From: Rubrivivax sp.
GTDB taxonomy: Bacteria; Pseudomonadota; Gammaproteobacteria; Burkholderiales; Burkholderiaceae_C
Reading direction: 5' to 3'
Length of the DNA stretch: 40,214 nt
NCBI GenBank assembly: GCA_030693565.1
Contig: JAUYAJ010000620.1
Coordinates: forward strand, 1 to 40,214
A model generated the notes under the pieces. It was given only the letters and a program-made list of their open reading frames with translations. It was not told the origin of the DNA and ran no database searches. Both the position numbers and the translations under genes were made by a program. This document shows, piece after piece, positions 1 to 10,195 of this stretch (position 1 is the first letter of the stretch; each line of letters starts with the position of its first letter).

Positions 1-1146
1 GCCCCGATGATGGAATGGACGGCGGACTTCACTGTGGCAGCGGTGGCGCTGTCGGGGGTGCCGGTGTACCGCGAGGGCCTGCAGTTTGTCATTCCATCGG
101 GCAACTGGTCGGTGGTCGAGGCCTGCAGCGGCGTGCGCTACCTGATCGCGTCGTTCATGGTCGGCACCTTGTTCGCCTACCTGAACTACAACTCGAACCG
201 GCGCCGCATCATCTTCATGGGCGTGGCGATCCTGGTGCCCATCGTGGCCAACTGGCTGCGCGCCTACATCATCGTCATGCTGGGCCACCTGTCGGGCAAT
301 ACGATCGCCGTCGGTGTCGACCACCTGATCTACGGCTGGGTGTTCTTCGGTGTCGTCATCATGATCATGTTCATGATCGGTGCGCGCTGGGCCGAGCCCG
401 AGGCCGACCGGTCCGCGCCGCTCGGCGTCACAACCGGTGGCAGCCTGCCCAGCGTCCGCGCTTCAGTGCCGGCGGCGCTGGGCGCGACCTGGCTGGCGGC
501 GCTGCTTGTGGTGACGCTGCCGCACGCCGCGCTGCTGGGGCTGGCCCATGAAGCCCCCGGCAGCGCCGAGGCCCGGCTGAGCTTGCCGGCACAGCTGGCC
601 GGCGGCTGGTCCAGCGAAGGCGCGCGCGCGGTCGCCTGGCAGCCAAAATTCCATGCGCCGTCAGCGCAAGCCACGGCCAGCTATGACGCGGCGGGTGCGC
701 GCACGGTGGGTGTCTACCTCGCTTACTACCGCAGCCAGGGGCCGGACCGCAAGCTGGTCAGTTCGCAGAACATGCTGGTGGCTTCGGAGGATCCGCTCTG
801 GAATCAGGTCGGCAGCGGTCGCCGCGAACTGGCCGTGGCCGGCCAACCCCTGGTGGTGCGCACGGCCGAACTGCTGGGCCCGCTCGACCCGCGCACCGTG
901 CAGCGCTCGCACCTGGTGGTCTGGCAGCTGTACTGGATCGATGGCAGCTGGATCGCTGGCGACGCGGCCGCCAAGGCTTATGGCGCGCTGGCGCGGCTGC
1001 GCGGCCGCGGCGACGACGGCGCGGTGCTGGTGCTGCACGCCGACGACGAGTCGCCGGCCGTGGCCAGCGCCGCGCTGGAGGCCTTCGTCAATGCCAATCT
1101 TGGCGCGCTGGGTACCCTGCTGCGCGAAACCCACGCCGGGCGCTGA
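1..1146 (+). CDS. xrtA: Exosortase A fused to EpsI domain (5' truncated by window edge)
   Basis: This is the 3' part of an exosortase A gene; the frame is open to base 1, so the true start lies outside. Exosortases are polytopic inner-membrane cysteine proteases/transpeptidases that process PEP-CTERM proteins. Counting from the ATG at base 7, the catalytic triad is visible: Cys40 in VVEACSGVRYL, Arg85 in ANWLRAYII and His106 in GVDHLIYGWVFF, within hydrophobic segments. After a charged linker (about 125-165) comes a hydrophobic helix and a soluble EpsI-type domain (about 190-379) containing VGVYLAYYRSQGPDRKLVSSQN, shortened here to its core YLAYYRSQG, and the later VVWQLYWIDG stretch. EpsI is a separate gene in some systems and fused in others. 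The dehydrogenase gene follows after a short gap. The identification is firm; only the N-terminal membrane segments are missing. Confidence 0.93.
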   Translation, partial: APMMEWTADFTVAAVALSGVPVYREGLQFVIPSGNWSVVEACSGVRYLIASFMVGTLFAYLNYNSNRRRIIFMGVAILVPIVANWLRAYIIVMLGHLSGNTIAVGVDHLIYGWVFFGVVIMIMFMIGARWAEPEADRSAPLGVTTGGSLPSVRASVPAALGATWLAALLVVTLPHAALLGLAHEAPGSAEARLSLPAQLAGGWSSEGARAVAWQPKFHAPSAQATASYDAAGARTVGVYLAYYRSQGPDRKLVSSQNMLVASEDPLWNQVGSGRRELAVAGQPLVVRTAELLGPLDPRTVQRSHLVVWQLYWIDGSWIAGDAAAKAYGALARLRGRGDDGAVLVLHADDESPAVASAALEAFVNANLGALGTLLRETHAGR

Positions 1147-1190
1147 GCGGCGGCGGGCACGACAACATGAACGAAAAAGGATTCTTGAAA

Positions 1191-2471
<1,281 letters not shown>

Positions 2472-2552
2472 GTTTGCACGGGTGTCCGGGCCGATGGTGA
2501 ACGCTGCGCGTGCCCCCGGCGCCGACGGCCGGGCCGGCGCGCGACCGGGCCT

Positions 2553-3728
2553 GTGACGGCGCGCACGACATCCCCCGGTGGTGGGCTGGACACCCGGCCG
2601 CTGGTGCTGCACGTGGTCTACCGCTTCGACACCGGAGGCCTAGAGAACGGCATCGTCAATCTCATCAACCACATGCCGGCCACGGCTTATCGGCATGCGG
2701 TGCTGGCCTTGACCGAGGTGGCACCGGCCTTCAGCAGTCGGATCCTGCGCGACGACGTCGAGTTCATCGCCATGCACAAGCCGCCGGGCCACGCGCTCTG
2801 GCTGTACCCACGCTTGTACCGCTTGTTCCGCCGCTTGCGCCCCGCCGTCGTCCACACCCGCAACCTGGCGGCGCTGGAGTGCCAGGTGCCGGCGTGGGCC
2901 GCCGGCGTGCCAGCGCGCGTGCATGGTGAGCACGGCCGCGACGTCGGTGACCTCGACGGCAGCAACCGCCGCCACCAATGGCTGCGCCGCCTGTACCGGC
3001 CTTTCGTCCACCATTACCTGGCGCTGTCGCGCGACCTGGCGGCCTACCTCGAAGGACCGGTCGGCGTGCCGGGCCGGCGCGTGACCCAGGTCTACAACGG
3101 CGTCGATGTCGAGCGCTTCAGCCCCGCTGTGGCAGGCCGTGCACCGATTGCGGGCTGCCCCTTCGACGACCCCGGCCTGTGGCTGGCCGGCAGCGTCGGT
3201 CGGATGCAGGCGGTCAAGGACCCGGTGGCGCTGGCGCAGGCCTTCGTGCGCGCGCTGGAAATGCAGCCGGAACTGCGCCAGCGGCTGCGACTGGTGATGG
3301 TCGGTGACGGCCCGCTGCGCGCTCAGGCGCAGCAAATCGTCGACGCAGCGGGGCTCGCGTCGCTGGCCTGGCTGCCGGGCGAGCGCGCAGATGTGCCGGA
3401 TGTCATGCGCGGGCTTGATTGTTTCGTATTGCCGTCGCTGGCCGAAGGCATTTCCAATACCATTCTCGAAGCGATGGCCACAGCGTTGCCGGTGCTGGCC
3501 ACTGGCGTCGGTGGCAACGCCGACCTGGTGACGGCGGGTGAGACGGGCTTGATCGTTCCGGCGGCCGATGTGCAGGCGATGGCCGCCGCGCTGGTCAGCC
3601 TGGCGGCCGATCCGGTGTCGGCAGCGGCGATGGGCCGAGCCGGCAGGGCGGTCGTCGAGCGCCGGTTCAGCCTGCCGGCGATGGTGGCCACCTACCGTGG
3701 CTTGTACGACCGGCTTCTGGCCCCCTGA
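2553..3728 (+). CDS. Glycosyltransferase family 4, exosortase A-associated
   Basis: A GT-B fold retaining glycosyltransferase of about 391 residues, resembling the sugar transferase family (TIGR03088 type) found beside exosortase A. The N-terminal domain opens with VLHVVYRFDTGGLENGIVNL, a donor/acceptor GT4 start; the C-terminal donor domain has GSVGRMQAVKDP and the EX7E motif in LAEGISNTILEA. It is cytoplasmic or peripheral to the inner membrane and would add one sugar to the lipid-linked repeat unit. The start is GTG at 2553; no in-frame ATG fits the conserved N-terminus. The stop is 11 bases before the amidotransferase start, so the two are probably co-transcribed. Donor and acceptor sugars cannot be told from sequence. 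Confidence 0.88.
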   Translation: MTARTTSPGGGLDTRPLVLHVVYRFDTGGLENGIVNLINHMPATAYRHAVLALTEVAPAFSSRILRDDVEFIAMHKPPGHALWLYPRLYRLFRRLRPAVVHTRNLAALECQVPAWAAGVPARVHGEHGRDVGDLDGSNRRHQWLRRLYRPFVHHYLALSRDLAAYLEGPVGVPGRRVTQVYNGVDVERFSPAVAGRAPIAGCPFDDPGLWLAGSVGRMQAVKDPVALAQAFVRALEMQPELRQRLRLVMVGDGPLRAQAQQIVDAAGLASLAWLPGERADVPDVMRGLDCFVLPSLAEGISNTILEAMATALPVLATGVGGNADLVTAGETGLIVPAADVQAMAAALVSLAADPVSAAAMGRAGRAVVERRFSLPAMVATYRGLYDRLLAP

Positions 3729-3739
3729 CACTGATCAAC

Positions 3740-5656
3740 ATGTGCGGCATCACCGGTATCTTCGACACCCGCGGCAACCGACCCGTCGAGCGCGGCGTGT
3801 TGCAGCGCATGAACGACTCGCTGACCCACCGCGGCCCCGATGAAGGCAGTCTTCACATCGAGCCCGGGGTCGGCTTCGGCCATCGGCGGCTGTCGATCAT
3901 CGACATCGCCACCGGCCAGCAGCCGCTGTTCAACGAAGACGGCTCGGTCGTCGTCGTCTTCAACGGCGAGATCTACAACTACCAGGAACTGATCCCCGAG
4001 TTGCAGGCGCTGGGACATGTGTTCCACACCAAGAGCGACACCGAGGTCATCGTCCACGCCTGGGAGTCCTGGGGCGAGGACTGCGTGCAGCGCTTCCGCG
4101 GCATGTTCGCCTTCGCGCTCTGGGACCGCAACCGCCAGACCTTGTTCATGGCGCGTGACCGCCTGGGCGTCAAGCCGCTGTACTACGCGCTGCTCGACGA
4201 CGGCACGCTGCTGTTCGGCTCCGAACTGAAGGCGCCGATGGCGCATCACGGCTTGCGGCGCGACATCGACCCGCTGGCGGTGGAAGAGTATTTCGCCCTC
4301 GGCTACGTGGCCGAGCCGCGCACCATCTTCAAACAGGCCAAGAAGCTGCCGCCGGCGCACACGCTGGCGATCCGCCGCGGTGAGCCGGTGGGCGAGCCCA
4401 AGGAATACTGGGACGTGCGCTTCACGCTGGGCAACCCGACCAGCCTGGAAGATGCCTGCGACGAGCTGAACCATCGGCTCGCCGAATCGGTCAAGCTGCG
4501 CCTGATCTCCGAAGTGCCGCTGGGCGCCTTCCTGTCGGGTGGCGTCGACTCCAGCGCCGTCGTGGCCACCATGGCCGGTCTGGGCGGCGGTCCGGTCAAC
4601 ACCTGCTCGATCGCCTTCGAGGACCCGCAGTACAACGAAGCCGAGTTCGCGCGCAGTGTGGCCGAGCGCTACCGCACCAACCACCATGTGGAGACGGTGG
4701 GCAGCGATGACTTCGACCTCATCGACACGCTGGCGGCGCTCTACGACGAACCCTATGCCGACAGCTCGGCGATCCCGACCTACCGGGTCTGCCAGCTGGC
4801 GCGCAAGCATGTGACGGTGGCGCTGTCGGGCGATGGCGGCGACGAGGTCTTCGGCGGCTACCGGCGCTACCGGCTGCACATGATGGAAGAGCGCATGCGC
4901 TCGGCCTTGCCGGCGGCGATCCGCCAGCCGCTGTTCGGGCTGCTGGGTCGGGTCTACCCCAAGGCCGACTGGGCGCCGCGCATGCTGCGCGCCAAGACCA
5001 CTTTCGAAGGCATGGCGCGGACTTCGGTCGAAGCCTATTTCCACAGCATGTCGCTGATCCGCGAACCGCTGCGCAGCCAGCTCTTCAGCCCGGCCTTCAA
5101 GGCTCAGCTCGGTGGCTACAGCGCAGGCGAGGTCTTCCACCGCCACGCCAAGAATGCCGAGACCGACGACCCGCTGGCGCTGATCCAGTACATCGACATG
5201 CACACCTACCTGGTGGGTGACATCAACACCAAGGTCGACCGCGCCAGCATGGCGCATTCGCTGGAAGTGCGCGAGCCGCTGATGGACCACAAGCTGGTCG
5301 AGTGGGCGGCGACGTTGCCGTCGTCGATGAAGCTGCGCGGCCACAACGGCAAGGTGGTGCTGAAAAAGGCGATGGAGCCGGCGCTGCCGCACGACGTGCT
5401 GTACCGGCCGAAGATGGGCTTTGCGGTGCCGCTGGCGCGCTGGTTCCGCGGGCCGCTGCGCGAGCGCGTGCGCTCGGCCCTGCTGCAAGGCCCGATGCTG
5501 GACACCGGCTGGTTCAATCCGGCCTGCATCCGCCAGATCGTCGAACAGCATGAGTCGGGTGCGCGCGACCACAGCACGCCGATCTGGAGCCTGCTGATGT
5601 ACGACGCCTTCGTGCGCTGCTCGCTCGGCGAGACCGGCATGGCGCGCGCTGCATGA
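3740..5656 (+). CDS. Glutamine-dependent amidotransferase, asparagine synthase-like, XrtA-associated
   Basis: A 638-residue class II (Ntn) amidotransferase of the AsnB superfamily, of the exosortase A-linked subfamily (TIGR03108 type). Met removal would expose catalytic Cys2 (MCGITGIFDT), and RGPDEG (about 31-36), FNGEIYNY and HTKSDTEV complete the glutaminase domain. The synthetase domain carries the ATP pyrophosphatase loop SGGVDSS at 266-272 and SGDGGDEVFGGYRRYR further on. Family logic: glutamine gives ammonia, a carboxylate is adenylated, and an amide forms. Within a polysaccharide locus that also has a uronic acid dehydrogenase, amidation of a uronate is plausible, but this is inference. 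It sits between two glycosyltransferase genes with short gaps. Confidence 0.9.
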   Translation: MCGITGIFDTRGNRPVERGVLQRMNDSLTHRGPDEGSLHIEPGVGFGHRRLSIIDIATGQQPLFNEDGSVVVVFNGEIYNYQELIPELQALGHVFHTKSDTEVIVHAWESWGEDCVQRFRGMFAFALWDRNRQTLFMARDRLGVKPLYYALLDDGTLLFGSELKAPMAHHGLRRDIDPLAVEEYFALGYVAEPRTIFKQAKKLPPAHTLAIRRGEPVGEPKEYWDVRFTLGNPTSLEDACDELNHRLAESVKLRLISEVPLGAFLSGGVDSSAVVATMAGLGGGPVNTCSIAFEDPQYNEAEFARSVAERYRTNHHVETVGSDDFDLIDTLAALYDEPYADSSAIPTYRVCQLARKHVTVALSGDGGDEVFGGYRRYRLHMMEERMRSALPAAIRQPLFGLLGRVYPKADWAPRMLRAKTTFEGMARTSVEAYFHSMSLIREPLRSQLFSPAFKAQLGGYSAGEVFHRHAKNAETDDPLALIQYIDMHTYLVGDINTKVDRASMAHSLEVREPLMDHKLVEWAATLPSSMKLRGHNGKVVLKKAMEPALPHDVLYRPKMGFAVPLARWFRGPLRERVRSALLQGPMLDTGWFNPACIRQIVEQHESGARDHSTPIWSLLMYDAFVRCSLGETGMARAA

Positions 5657-5672
5657 GCGAGCGCCCGGGCCG

Positions 5673-6866
5673 ATGAAGATCCTCTACCACCACCGCACGG
5701 CGTCGAAGGATGGCCAGGCCGTCCACATCGAAGAGATGATCACCGCCTTGCGTGAACTGGGGCACGAGGTGATGGTGGTGGCGCCGCAAGCGCCCACGGG
5801 TGCCGGCATGGGCGGCGAAGTGGGCTGGGTGCAGCAACTGCGCGCCCGGCTGCCCAAGGCGGTGTACGAAATCCTCGAGCTGGCTTATTCGGCATTGGCC
5901 TATGTCCGCCTGGCGCGTGCCGCCAAGGCCTTCGCGCCCGACGTCATCTACGAGCGCTACTACCTCTTCCTGCTGGCCTGTCTGATGCTCAAGCGCCGGC
6001 GCCGCATCCCGCTGCTGCTGGAAGTGAACGCGCCGCTGGTCGACGAACGCATGCGCTTCGGCGGCCTGGGCCTGCCGTGGCTGGCGCGCTGGGCCGAAGG
6101 GCTGGCTTGGCGCGGCGCCGATGTCGTGCTGCCGGTGACCCAGGTGCTGGGCGGCCATGTGAGCCAGCGCGGCGTGCCGGCCGAGCGCATCGTCGTCATT
6201 CCCAACGGCATCAACGAAGCGCATTTCTCGGCTGCACCCACCATCGCGGCCGCCAAGGCCGCGCTGGGCTGGGACGGGGCCCTGGTGCTCGGCTTTACCG
6301 GCTTCGTGCGCGACTGGCATGGCGTCGACCGCGTGCTGCACTGGATGGCGTCGACCGACGCGCCGGCGAATGCGCGGCTGCTGGTGGTGGGCGACGGCCC
6401 GGCGCGGGCCGATCTGGAGGCGCTGGCGCTCGAGCTGCAGCTGGGCGAACGTGTTCGTTTCACCGGCGTCATCGACCGCGAACATGTGCCTGCCCACGTG
6501 GCGGCCTTCGACATTGCGTTGCAGCCTGCGGTCGTGCCCTACGCATCGCCGCTCAAGCTGTTCGAGTACCTGGCGCTGGGCAAGGCCATCGTCGCACCGC
6601 GTCAGCCGAACATCGAAGAGGTGTTGAGCGACGGCAGCAACGCTTTGCTGTTCGACGCCGCGGCCCCGGGTGCCTTCGAGGCCGCGCTGACCCGGTTGTG
6701 CGCCGATGCGGCGCTGCGCGAGCGCATTGCCGCCGGCTCCGCGGCCACGATAACCCGCATGGGCCTGACCTGGCGCGGCAACGCCCAACGCGTCGTCGTG
6801 CTGGCCGGGCGGCTGCGCGCGCAGGATGGCGCTGTGGCCGCACCGACGCCGAGCGCCAGCCGATGA
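5673..6866 (+). CDS. Glycosyltransferase family 4, exosortase A-associated
   Basis: A 397-residue GT-B glycosyltransferase. It begins MKILYHHRTASKDGQAVHIE, a start characteristic of a glycosyltransferase family seen in exosortase A loci, followed by the acceptor domain with DVIYERYYLF. The donor domain has LGFTGFVRDWHGVD, LLVVGDGPARADLE and a sugar-nucleotide site around SPLKLFEYLALGKAIVAP, where the usual EX7E second Glu is in FEYLALGK. It lies 16 bases after the amidotransferase and its TGA overlaps the ATG of the next glycosyltransferase (ATGA), indicating translational coupling. It should act at the cytoplasmic face of the inner membrane on the lipid-linked repeat unit. Sugar specificity is unknown. 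Confidence 0.88.
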   Translation: MKILYHHRTASKDGQAVHIEEMITALRELGHEVMVVAPQAPTGAGMGGEVGWVQQLRARLPKAVYEILELAYSALAYVRLARAAKAFAPDVIYERYYLFLLACLMLKRRRRIPLLLEVNAPLVDERMRFGGLGLPWLARWAEGLAWRGADVVLPVTQVLGGHVSQRGVPAERIVVIPNGINEAHFSAAPTIAAAKAALGWDGALVLGFTGFVRDWHGVDRVLHWMASTDAPANARLLVVGDGPARADLEALALELQLGERVRFTGVIDREHVPAHVAAFDIALQPAVVPYASPLKLFEYLALGKAIVAPRQPNIEEVLSDGSNALLFDAAAPGAFEAALTRLCADAALRERIAAGSAATITRMGLTWRGNAQRVVVLAGRLRAQDGAVAAPTPSASR

Positions 6867-8080
6867 TCCGCCGCATCCGCACGCTGCTGTTTTCGACGCT
6901 CTACCCGAGCAGCGCGCGGCCCGTGCACGGCATCTTCGTCGAGACACGTTTGCGCGAACTGCTGCGCAGCGGCGAAGTCGAGACCAAAGTGGTGGCGCCA
7001 GTGCCCTGGTTCTGGTCGACCGATGCGCGCTGGGGCGACTACGCCGCCATGGCCAGAACGCCGACGCGCGAGCAGCGCAACGGCGTCGATGTGCTGCACC
7101 CGCGCTACCCCTTGATCCCGAAGGTGGGCATGACGACGGCGCCGCTGGTGCTGGCGCTGGCCGCCGCGCCGGCGCTGCGGCGGCTGCAGCGCGAAGGCTT
7201 TGACTTCGACCTCATCGACGCCCATTACTACTACCCCGATGGCGTCGCGGCGGCCTTGCTGGCGAGCTGGTTTGGCAAGCCCTTCACCGTGACGGCGCGT
7301 GGCACCGACCTGAACCTGATCCCGAACTACGCGCTGCCGCGGGCGATGACGCGCTGGGCTGCTGGCCGTGCCAACGCGTCGATCGGTGTCTGCGCCGCGC
7401 TGGTGGATGTGCTCAGGGGCTGGGACATCGACCCGGCACGCTTGCACGTCATGCGCAATGGCGTTGACCTGGTGCGCTTCAGCCCACTGCCCCAGCCTCA
7501 GATGCGGGCCGAGTTGAAGCTCGGCGGCGCGCCGTTGCTGCTGTCCGTGGGCCACTTGATCGAACGCAAGGGGCACCATGTGGCGATCGACGCGATGCCG
7601 GCCATATTGGCCCAGCGGCCCGGCGCGCGGCTGGTGATCGTCGGCGAAGGCGAAGAGCGCGGCCGCTTGCAGGCGCAGGTGGCGTCGCTGGGCCTGGGTC
7701 AGCAGGTGCATCTTGCCGGCGCCGTGCCCAACGAACAGATGTCACGCTGGTACAGCGCCGCTGATGCCTTGATCCTGGCTTCGAGCCGCGAAGGCTGGGC
7801 CAACGTGCTGCTGGAGGCGATGGCCTGCGGCACGCCGGTGGTAGCGACGCGCATCTGGGGCACGCCCGAAGTCGTCACCGCCGAATCCGGCGGCTTGCTC
7901 GTCGATCGCCGCGACGGCCCGTCGCTTGCCGCCGTGGTGCTGGCCTTGGCGGCGGCGATGCCTGATCGCGCGCGCGTTCGCAGCTATGCCGAAGGCTTCA
8001 GCTGGGCGCAGACGACGCAGGCCCAGCTAAATTTGTTCCGCCGGCTGCTGCCGGCCGACGAGGGCTTGTGCCGTGCGTGA
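6863..8080 (+). CDS. Glycosyltransferase family 4, exosortase A-associated
   Basis: A 405-residue GT-B glycosyltransferase starting MIRRIRTLLFSTLYPSSARP, typical of a third glycosyltransferase type common in exosortase A clusters. Visible features are IDAHYYYPDGVAAALL and TVTARGTDLNLIP in the N-terminal domain, and LLSVGHLIERKGHH, LVIVGEGEERGRL and the EX7E motif in SSREGWANVLLEAMACGTPV in the donor domain. I chose the ATG at 6863 because it overlaps the preceding stop as ATGA and gives the conserved N-terminus; the frame is open much further upstream but that is the neighbour's coding sequence. Its end overlaps the next gene by 8 bases. Donor and acceptor are unknown. Confidence 0.88.
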   Translation: MIRRIRTLLFSTLYPSSARPVHGIFVETRLRELLRSGEVETKVVAPVPWFWSTDARWGDYAAMARTPTREQRNGVDVLHPRYPLIPKVGMTTAPLVLALAAAPALRRLQREGFDFDLIDAHYYYPDGVAAALLASWFGKPFTVTARGTDLNLIPNYALPRAMTRWAAGRANASIGVCAALVDVLRGWDIDPARLHVMRNGVDLVRFSPLPQPQMRAELKLGGAPLLLSVGHLIERKGHHVAIDAMPAILAQRPGARLVIVGEGEERGRLQAQVASLGLGQQVHLAGAVPNEQMSRWYSAADALILASSREGWANVLLEAMACGTPVVATRIWGTPEVVTAESGGLLVDRRDGPSLAAVVLALAAAMPDRARVRSYAEGFSWAQTTQAQLNLFRRLLPADEGLCRA

Positions 8081-9395
8081 CCTGTTCGTCATCGCCTTCA
8101 TCCTCGGCGGCACGCTGTGGGCTTTGCGACAGCCGTGGATTGGCGTGATCCTGTGGACCAACTTCAGTTTGATGAGCCCGCACGTCGAGTTTGGCTGGGC
8201 CACATCAACGTGGCCGGTCGGGACACTGGTCGCGGTGGCCACACTGCTTGGACTGTTGGCGACGAAGGTGCGCCAGAACCCCTTCCTTGGAGCGCCGGTG
8301 TGGGCTTTATTGGCGTTCACCATTTGGATCTGCATCACGCTGCCGTTTTCGTTCTACCTTGAGGACAGCTTGCAGTTGTGGGAGCGGTCGATGAAGATTT
8401 TCCTGATGATCTTCGTCACGTTGTCGCTGATCGACGACCGCAAGAAGCTCGACGTCTTCGTCTGGGCGATCGTCATCTCGATCGGCTTTTATGGCGTCAA
8501 GGGCGGGCTGTTCACGCTGGCCACGGCTGGGAACTACCGCGTCTGGGGGCCAGGCGGGTTCATCGGCGGCAACAACGAACTGGCGCTGGCGCTGGTTGCG
8601 ACCATTCCGCTGATGCGCTACCTGCAGATGCAGATGGTGCGGCGCTGGATGGTGTTGGCGATGGGCGTGGCGATGGCGTTGACGGCCATCACCGTGCTGG
8701 GTACCTACTCTCGCGGCGCCTTGCTGGCGATCGCGGTGATGGCGGTCTTTCTGTGGCTCAAGGGGGATCAGAAAGTCCTCTGGGGCGTCGTCCTGGTGGC
8801 GCTCGGCATCGTCATCGTTTCCTTCATGCCCGAACAGTGGTGGGCGCGGATGGAGACGATACAAACCTACGAACAGGACGATTCGGCGCTCGGTCGCATC
8901 AACGCCTGGTGGATGGCCTGGAACCTGGCCCTTCACAAGCCCTTCGGCGGCGGCTTCATGATCTATTTGCCGGAGGTGTTCCAGATGTACTCTCCGGATC
9001 CGGGGCGCGTCCACGCGGCGCACAGCATCTACTTCCAAGTGCTCGGTGAGCATGGCTTTGTCGGGCTGTTCCTGTTCTTGCTCGTTGGCGTATTGACATG
9101 GACGACCTCGAACAAACTCATCAAGGCCGCGCGTAGCGACGCGCAGCACAAATGGGCAGCGGATTTGGGCGCGATGGTGCAAGTGAGCCTGATCGGCTTT
9201 GCTGCAGGCGGTGCATTCCTCAGCTTGGCGTACTTCGATCTTCCGTACAACCTGATGGTTATCGGGACAGTCGCGCTGCACTTGATCAGCAGAACACTCA
9301 TGAATCCGACGCATTCGATCCCCGAGCCAGTTGCACATGCCTCGACACCGCGAGCTCGCACCGTGGCGTCGACCAACCACTCATCCAACCACTGA
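8073..9395 (+). CDS. Wzy/O-antigen ligase-like membrane protein, exosortase A-associated
   Basis: A polytopic membrane protein of 440 residues that matches the putative O-glycosylation ligase family linked to exosortase A (TIGR03097 type). About ten hydrophobic segments are visible; the signature stretch TVLGTYSRGALLAI lies at about residues 208-221, and a large periplasmic loop follows with PEQWWARMETIQTYEQDDSALGR, here cited by its core RMETIQTYEQDDS, then GGGFMIYLPEVF and VHAAHSIYFQVLGEHG. Such proteins polymerise repeat units or transfer glycans from undecaprenyl diphosphate on the periplasmic side. Translation starts at GTG 8073, overlapping the preceding gene. It is the last gene of the first conserved block; the sequence after it is decayed. 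Confidence 0.88.
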   Translation: MRDLFVIAFILGGTLWALRQPWIGVILWTNFSLMSPHVEFGWATSTWPVGTLVAVATLLGLLATKVRQNPFLGAPVWALLAFTIWICITLPFSFYLEDSLQLWERSMKIFLMIFVTLSLIDDRKKLDVFVWAIVISIGFYGVKGGLFTLATAGNYRVWGPGGFIGGNNELALALVATIPLMRYLQMQMVRRWMVLAMGVAMALTAITVLGTYSRGALLAIAVMAVFLWLKGDQKVLWGVVLVALGIVIVSFMPEQWWARMETIQTYEQDDSALGRINAWWMAWNLALHKPFGGGFMIYLPEVFQMYSPDPGRVHAAHSIYFQVLGEHGFVGLFLFLLVGVLTWTTSNKLIKAARSDAQHKWAADLGAMVQVSLIGFAAGGAFLSLAYFDLPYNLMVIGTVALHLISRTLMNPTHSIPEPVAHASTPRARTVASTNHSSNH

Positions 9396-9483
9396 CTCGT
9401 TCACATGACCCTGAAACAACGCCCAAACAAGGCGCGCTTCAACTGGGCTATCCGCACCATGTCGAGCACACCAACTTATCCCG

Positions 9484-9603
9484 CGCGGCGACGCGGCCTT
9501 CACCACGCTGTCAATGGTTCACCAGACCGCCGTGCTGCCTAATCTGATTGCGCTCAACGTCAATTGGGTGATTCCTTGCGCCTGGGGAGGTGGTAGTGGC
9601 TGA
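9484..9603 (+). pseudogene. Gene fragment, N-terminal part of a disrupted polysaccharide-locus gene
   Basis: Frame 1 from 9484 reads RGDAAFTTLSMVHQTAVLPN and continues to a TGA at 9601-9603. This looks like a genuine protein start region (hydrophobic, strongly protein-like wording) but is not preceded by a convincing start and quickly ends. The following open frame at 9590 is in frame 2, and it begins in mid-domain. I infer a frameshift between two halves of one ancestral gene. The remaining 9396-9483 shows nothing I recognise apart from short frames without protein-like character. Confidence 0.35.
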
Positions 9604-10195
9604 CCCCTCCTCGGATACTAGCGATCGAGCACTGATTTGCGATTACCTTCCACACATCACCTCCCACGATGCCGGCGAGTTTCGTCTGTCAGGGTTGTCT
9701 GTGGATGGGGCCTGGGATCGCCTGAGTGCGGTCGCGTACTACGCTGCCGATTTCTACGTCGTTCAGATAGACGTCGATACAGTGGCCGTCCGCGATCTTG
9801 TGGGCCTTAGATGTTCCATAAGTGACGGGGTCGTGTACTCGGTGGGCACTGGGGACGACTCGGAAGTCAAGTCAATGGCCGGCATTGCCGCCTGCGCGTG
9901 CTGGCGACAGAGTGGCAAGGAACACATCCAGGGACGTTCTGAGTCCGCATTAGATCAGTTCGACCCCAGCAGTCGAGATCGTTACATACGCGAGTGCTCT
10001 GATTTCGCTGATTTTACGCACCGCAGTATCGATCCCGAAGCCGGTCAGGCGGTATCTACTGGTTTGGATCGACTTCTTGGTGAGCGTTGGCAAGAATGGG
10101 GTAACGAGCGGTTCTTATCCAGCCTCTTGGTGACCGGCGACGTGACCGGGCAACTGCGCCGCCGTGCGGGACCAGCCCTAGAACATGCTGCATAA
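9590..10195 (+). CDS. Hypothetical protein, probably C-terminal part of a broken gene
   Basis: An open frame of about 201 codons beginning at GTG. The stretches YYAADFYVVQIDVDTVAVRDL (core YYVVQ-like, followed by an acidic DxD-type DVDT), YSVGTGDDSEVK and LGERWQEWGNERF resemble hypothetical proteins I have seen in polysaccharide clusters in which a QLDADT motif is followed by a WREWGTEQ motif; a glycosyltransferase A-like fold is possible but unproven. The usual ending is not recognisable here (the tail reads as basic, arginine-rich residues), and the N-terminal half appears to lie in another frame just upstream. The frame overlaps the start of the deacetylase gene by 11 bases. I treat it as a decaying gene; function is not assigned. 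Confidence 0.5.
   Translation: MVVADPSSDTSDRALICDYLPHITSHDAGEFRLSGLSVDGAWDRLSAVAYYAADFYVVQIDVDTVAVRDLVGLRCSISDGVVYSVGTGDDSEVKSMAGIAACACWRQSGKEHIQGRSESALDQFDPSSRDRYIRECSDFADFTHRSIDPEAGQAVSTGLDRLLGERWQEWGNERFLSSLLVTGDVTGQLRRRAGPALEHAA

Noticed and set aside
3692..5572. Long open frame on the minus strand opposite the asparagine synthase-like gene
   Set aside because: It is antisense to a clearly conserved protein and has a low-complexity, Arg/His/Val-rich translation without family resemblance. High GC keeps such frames open.
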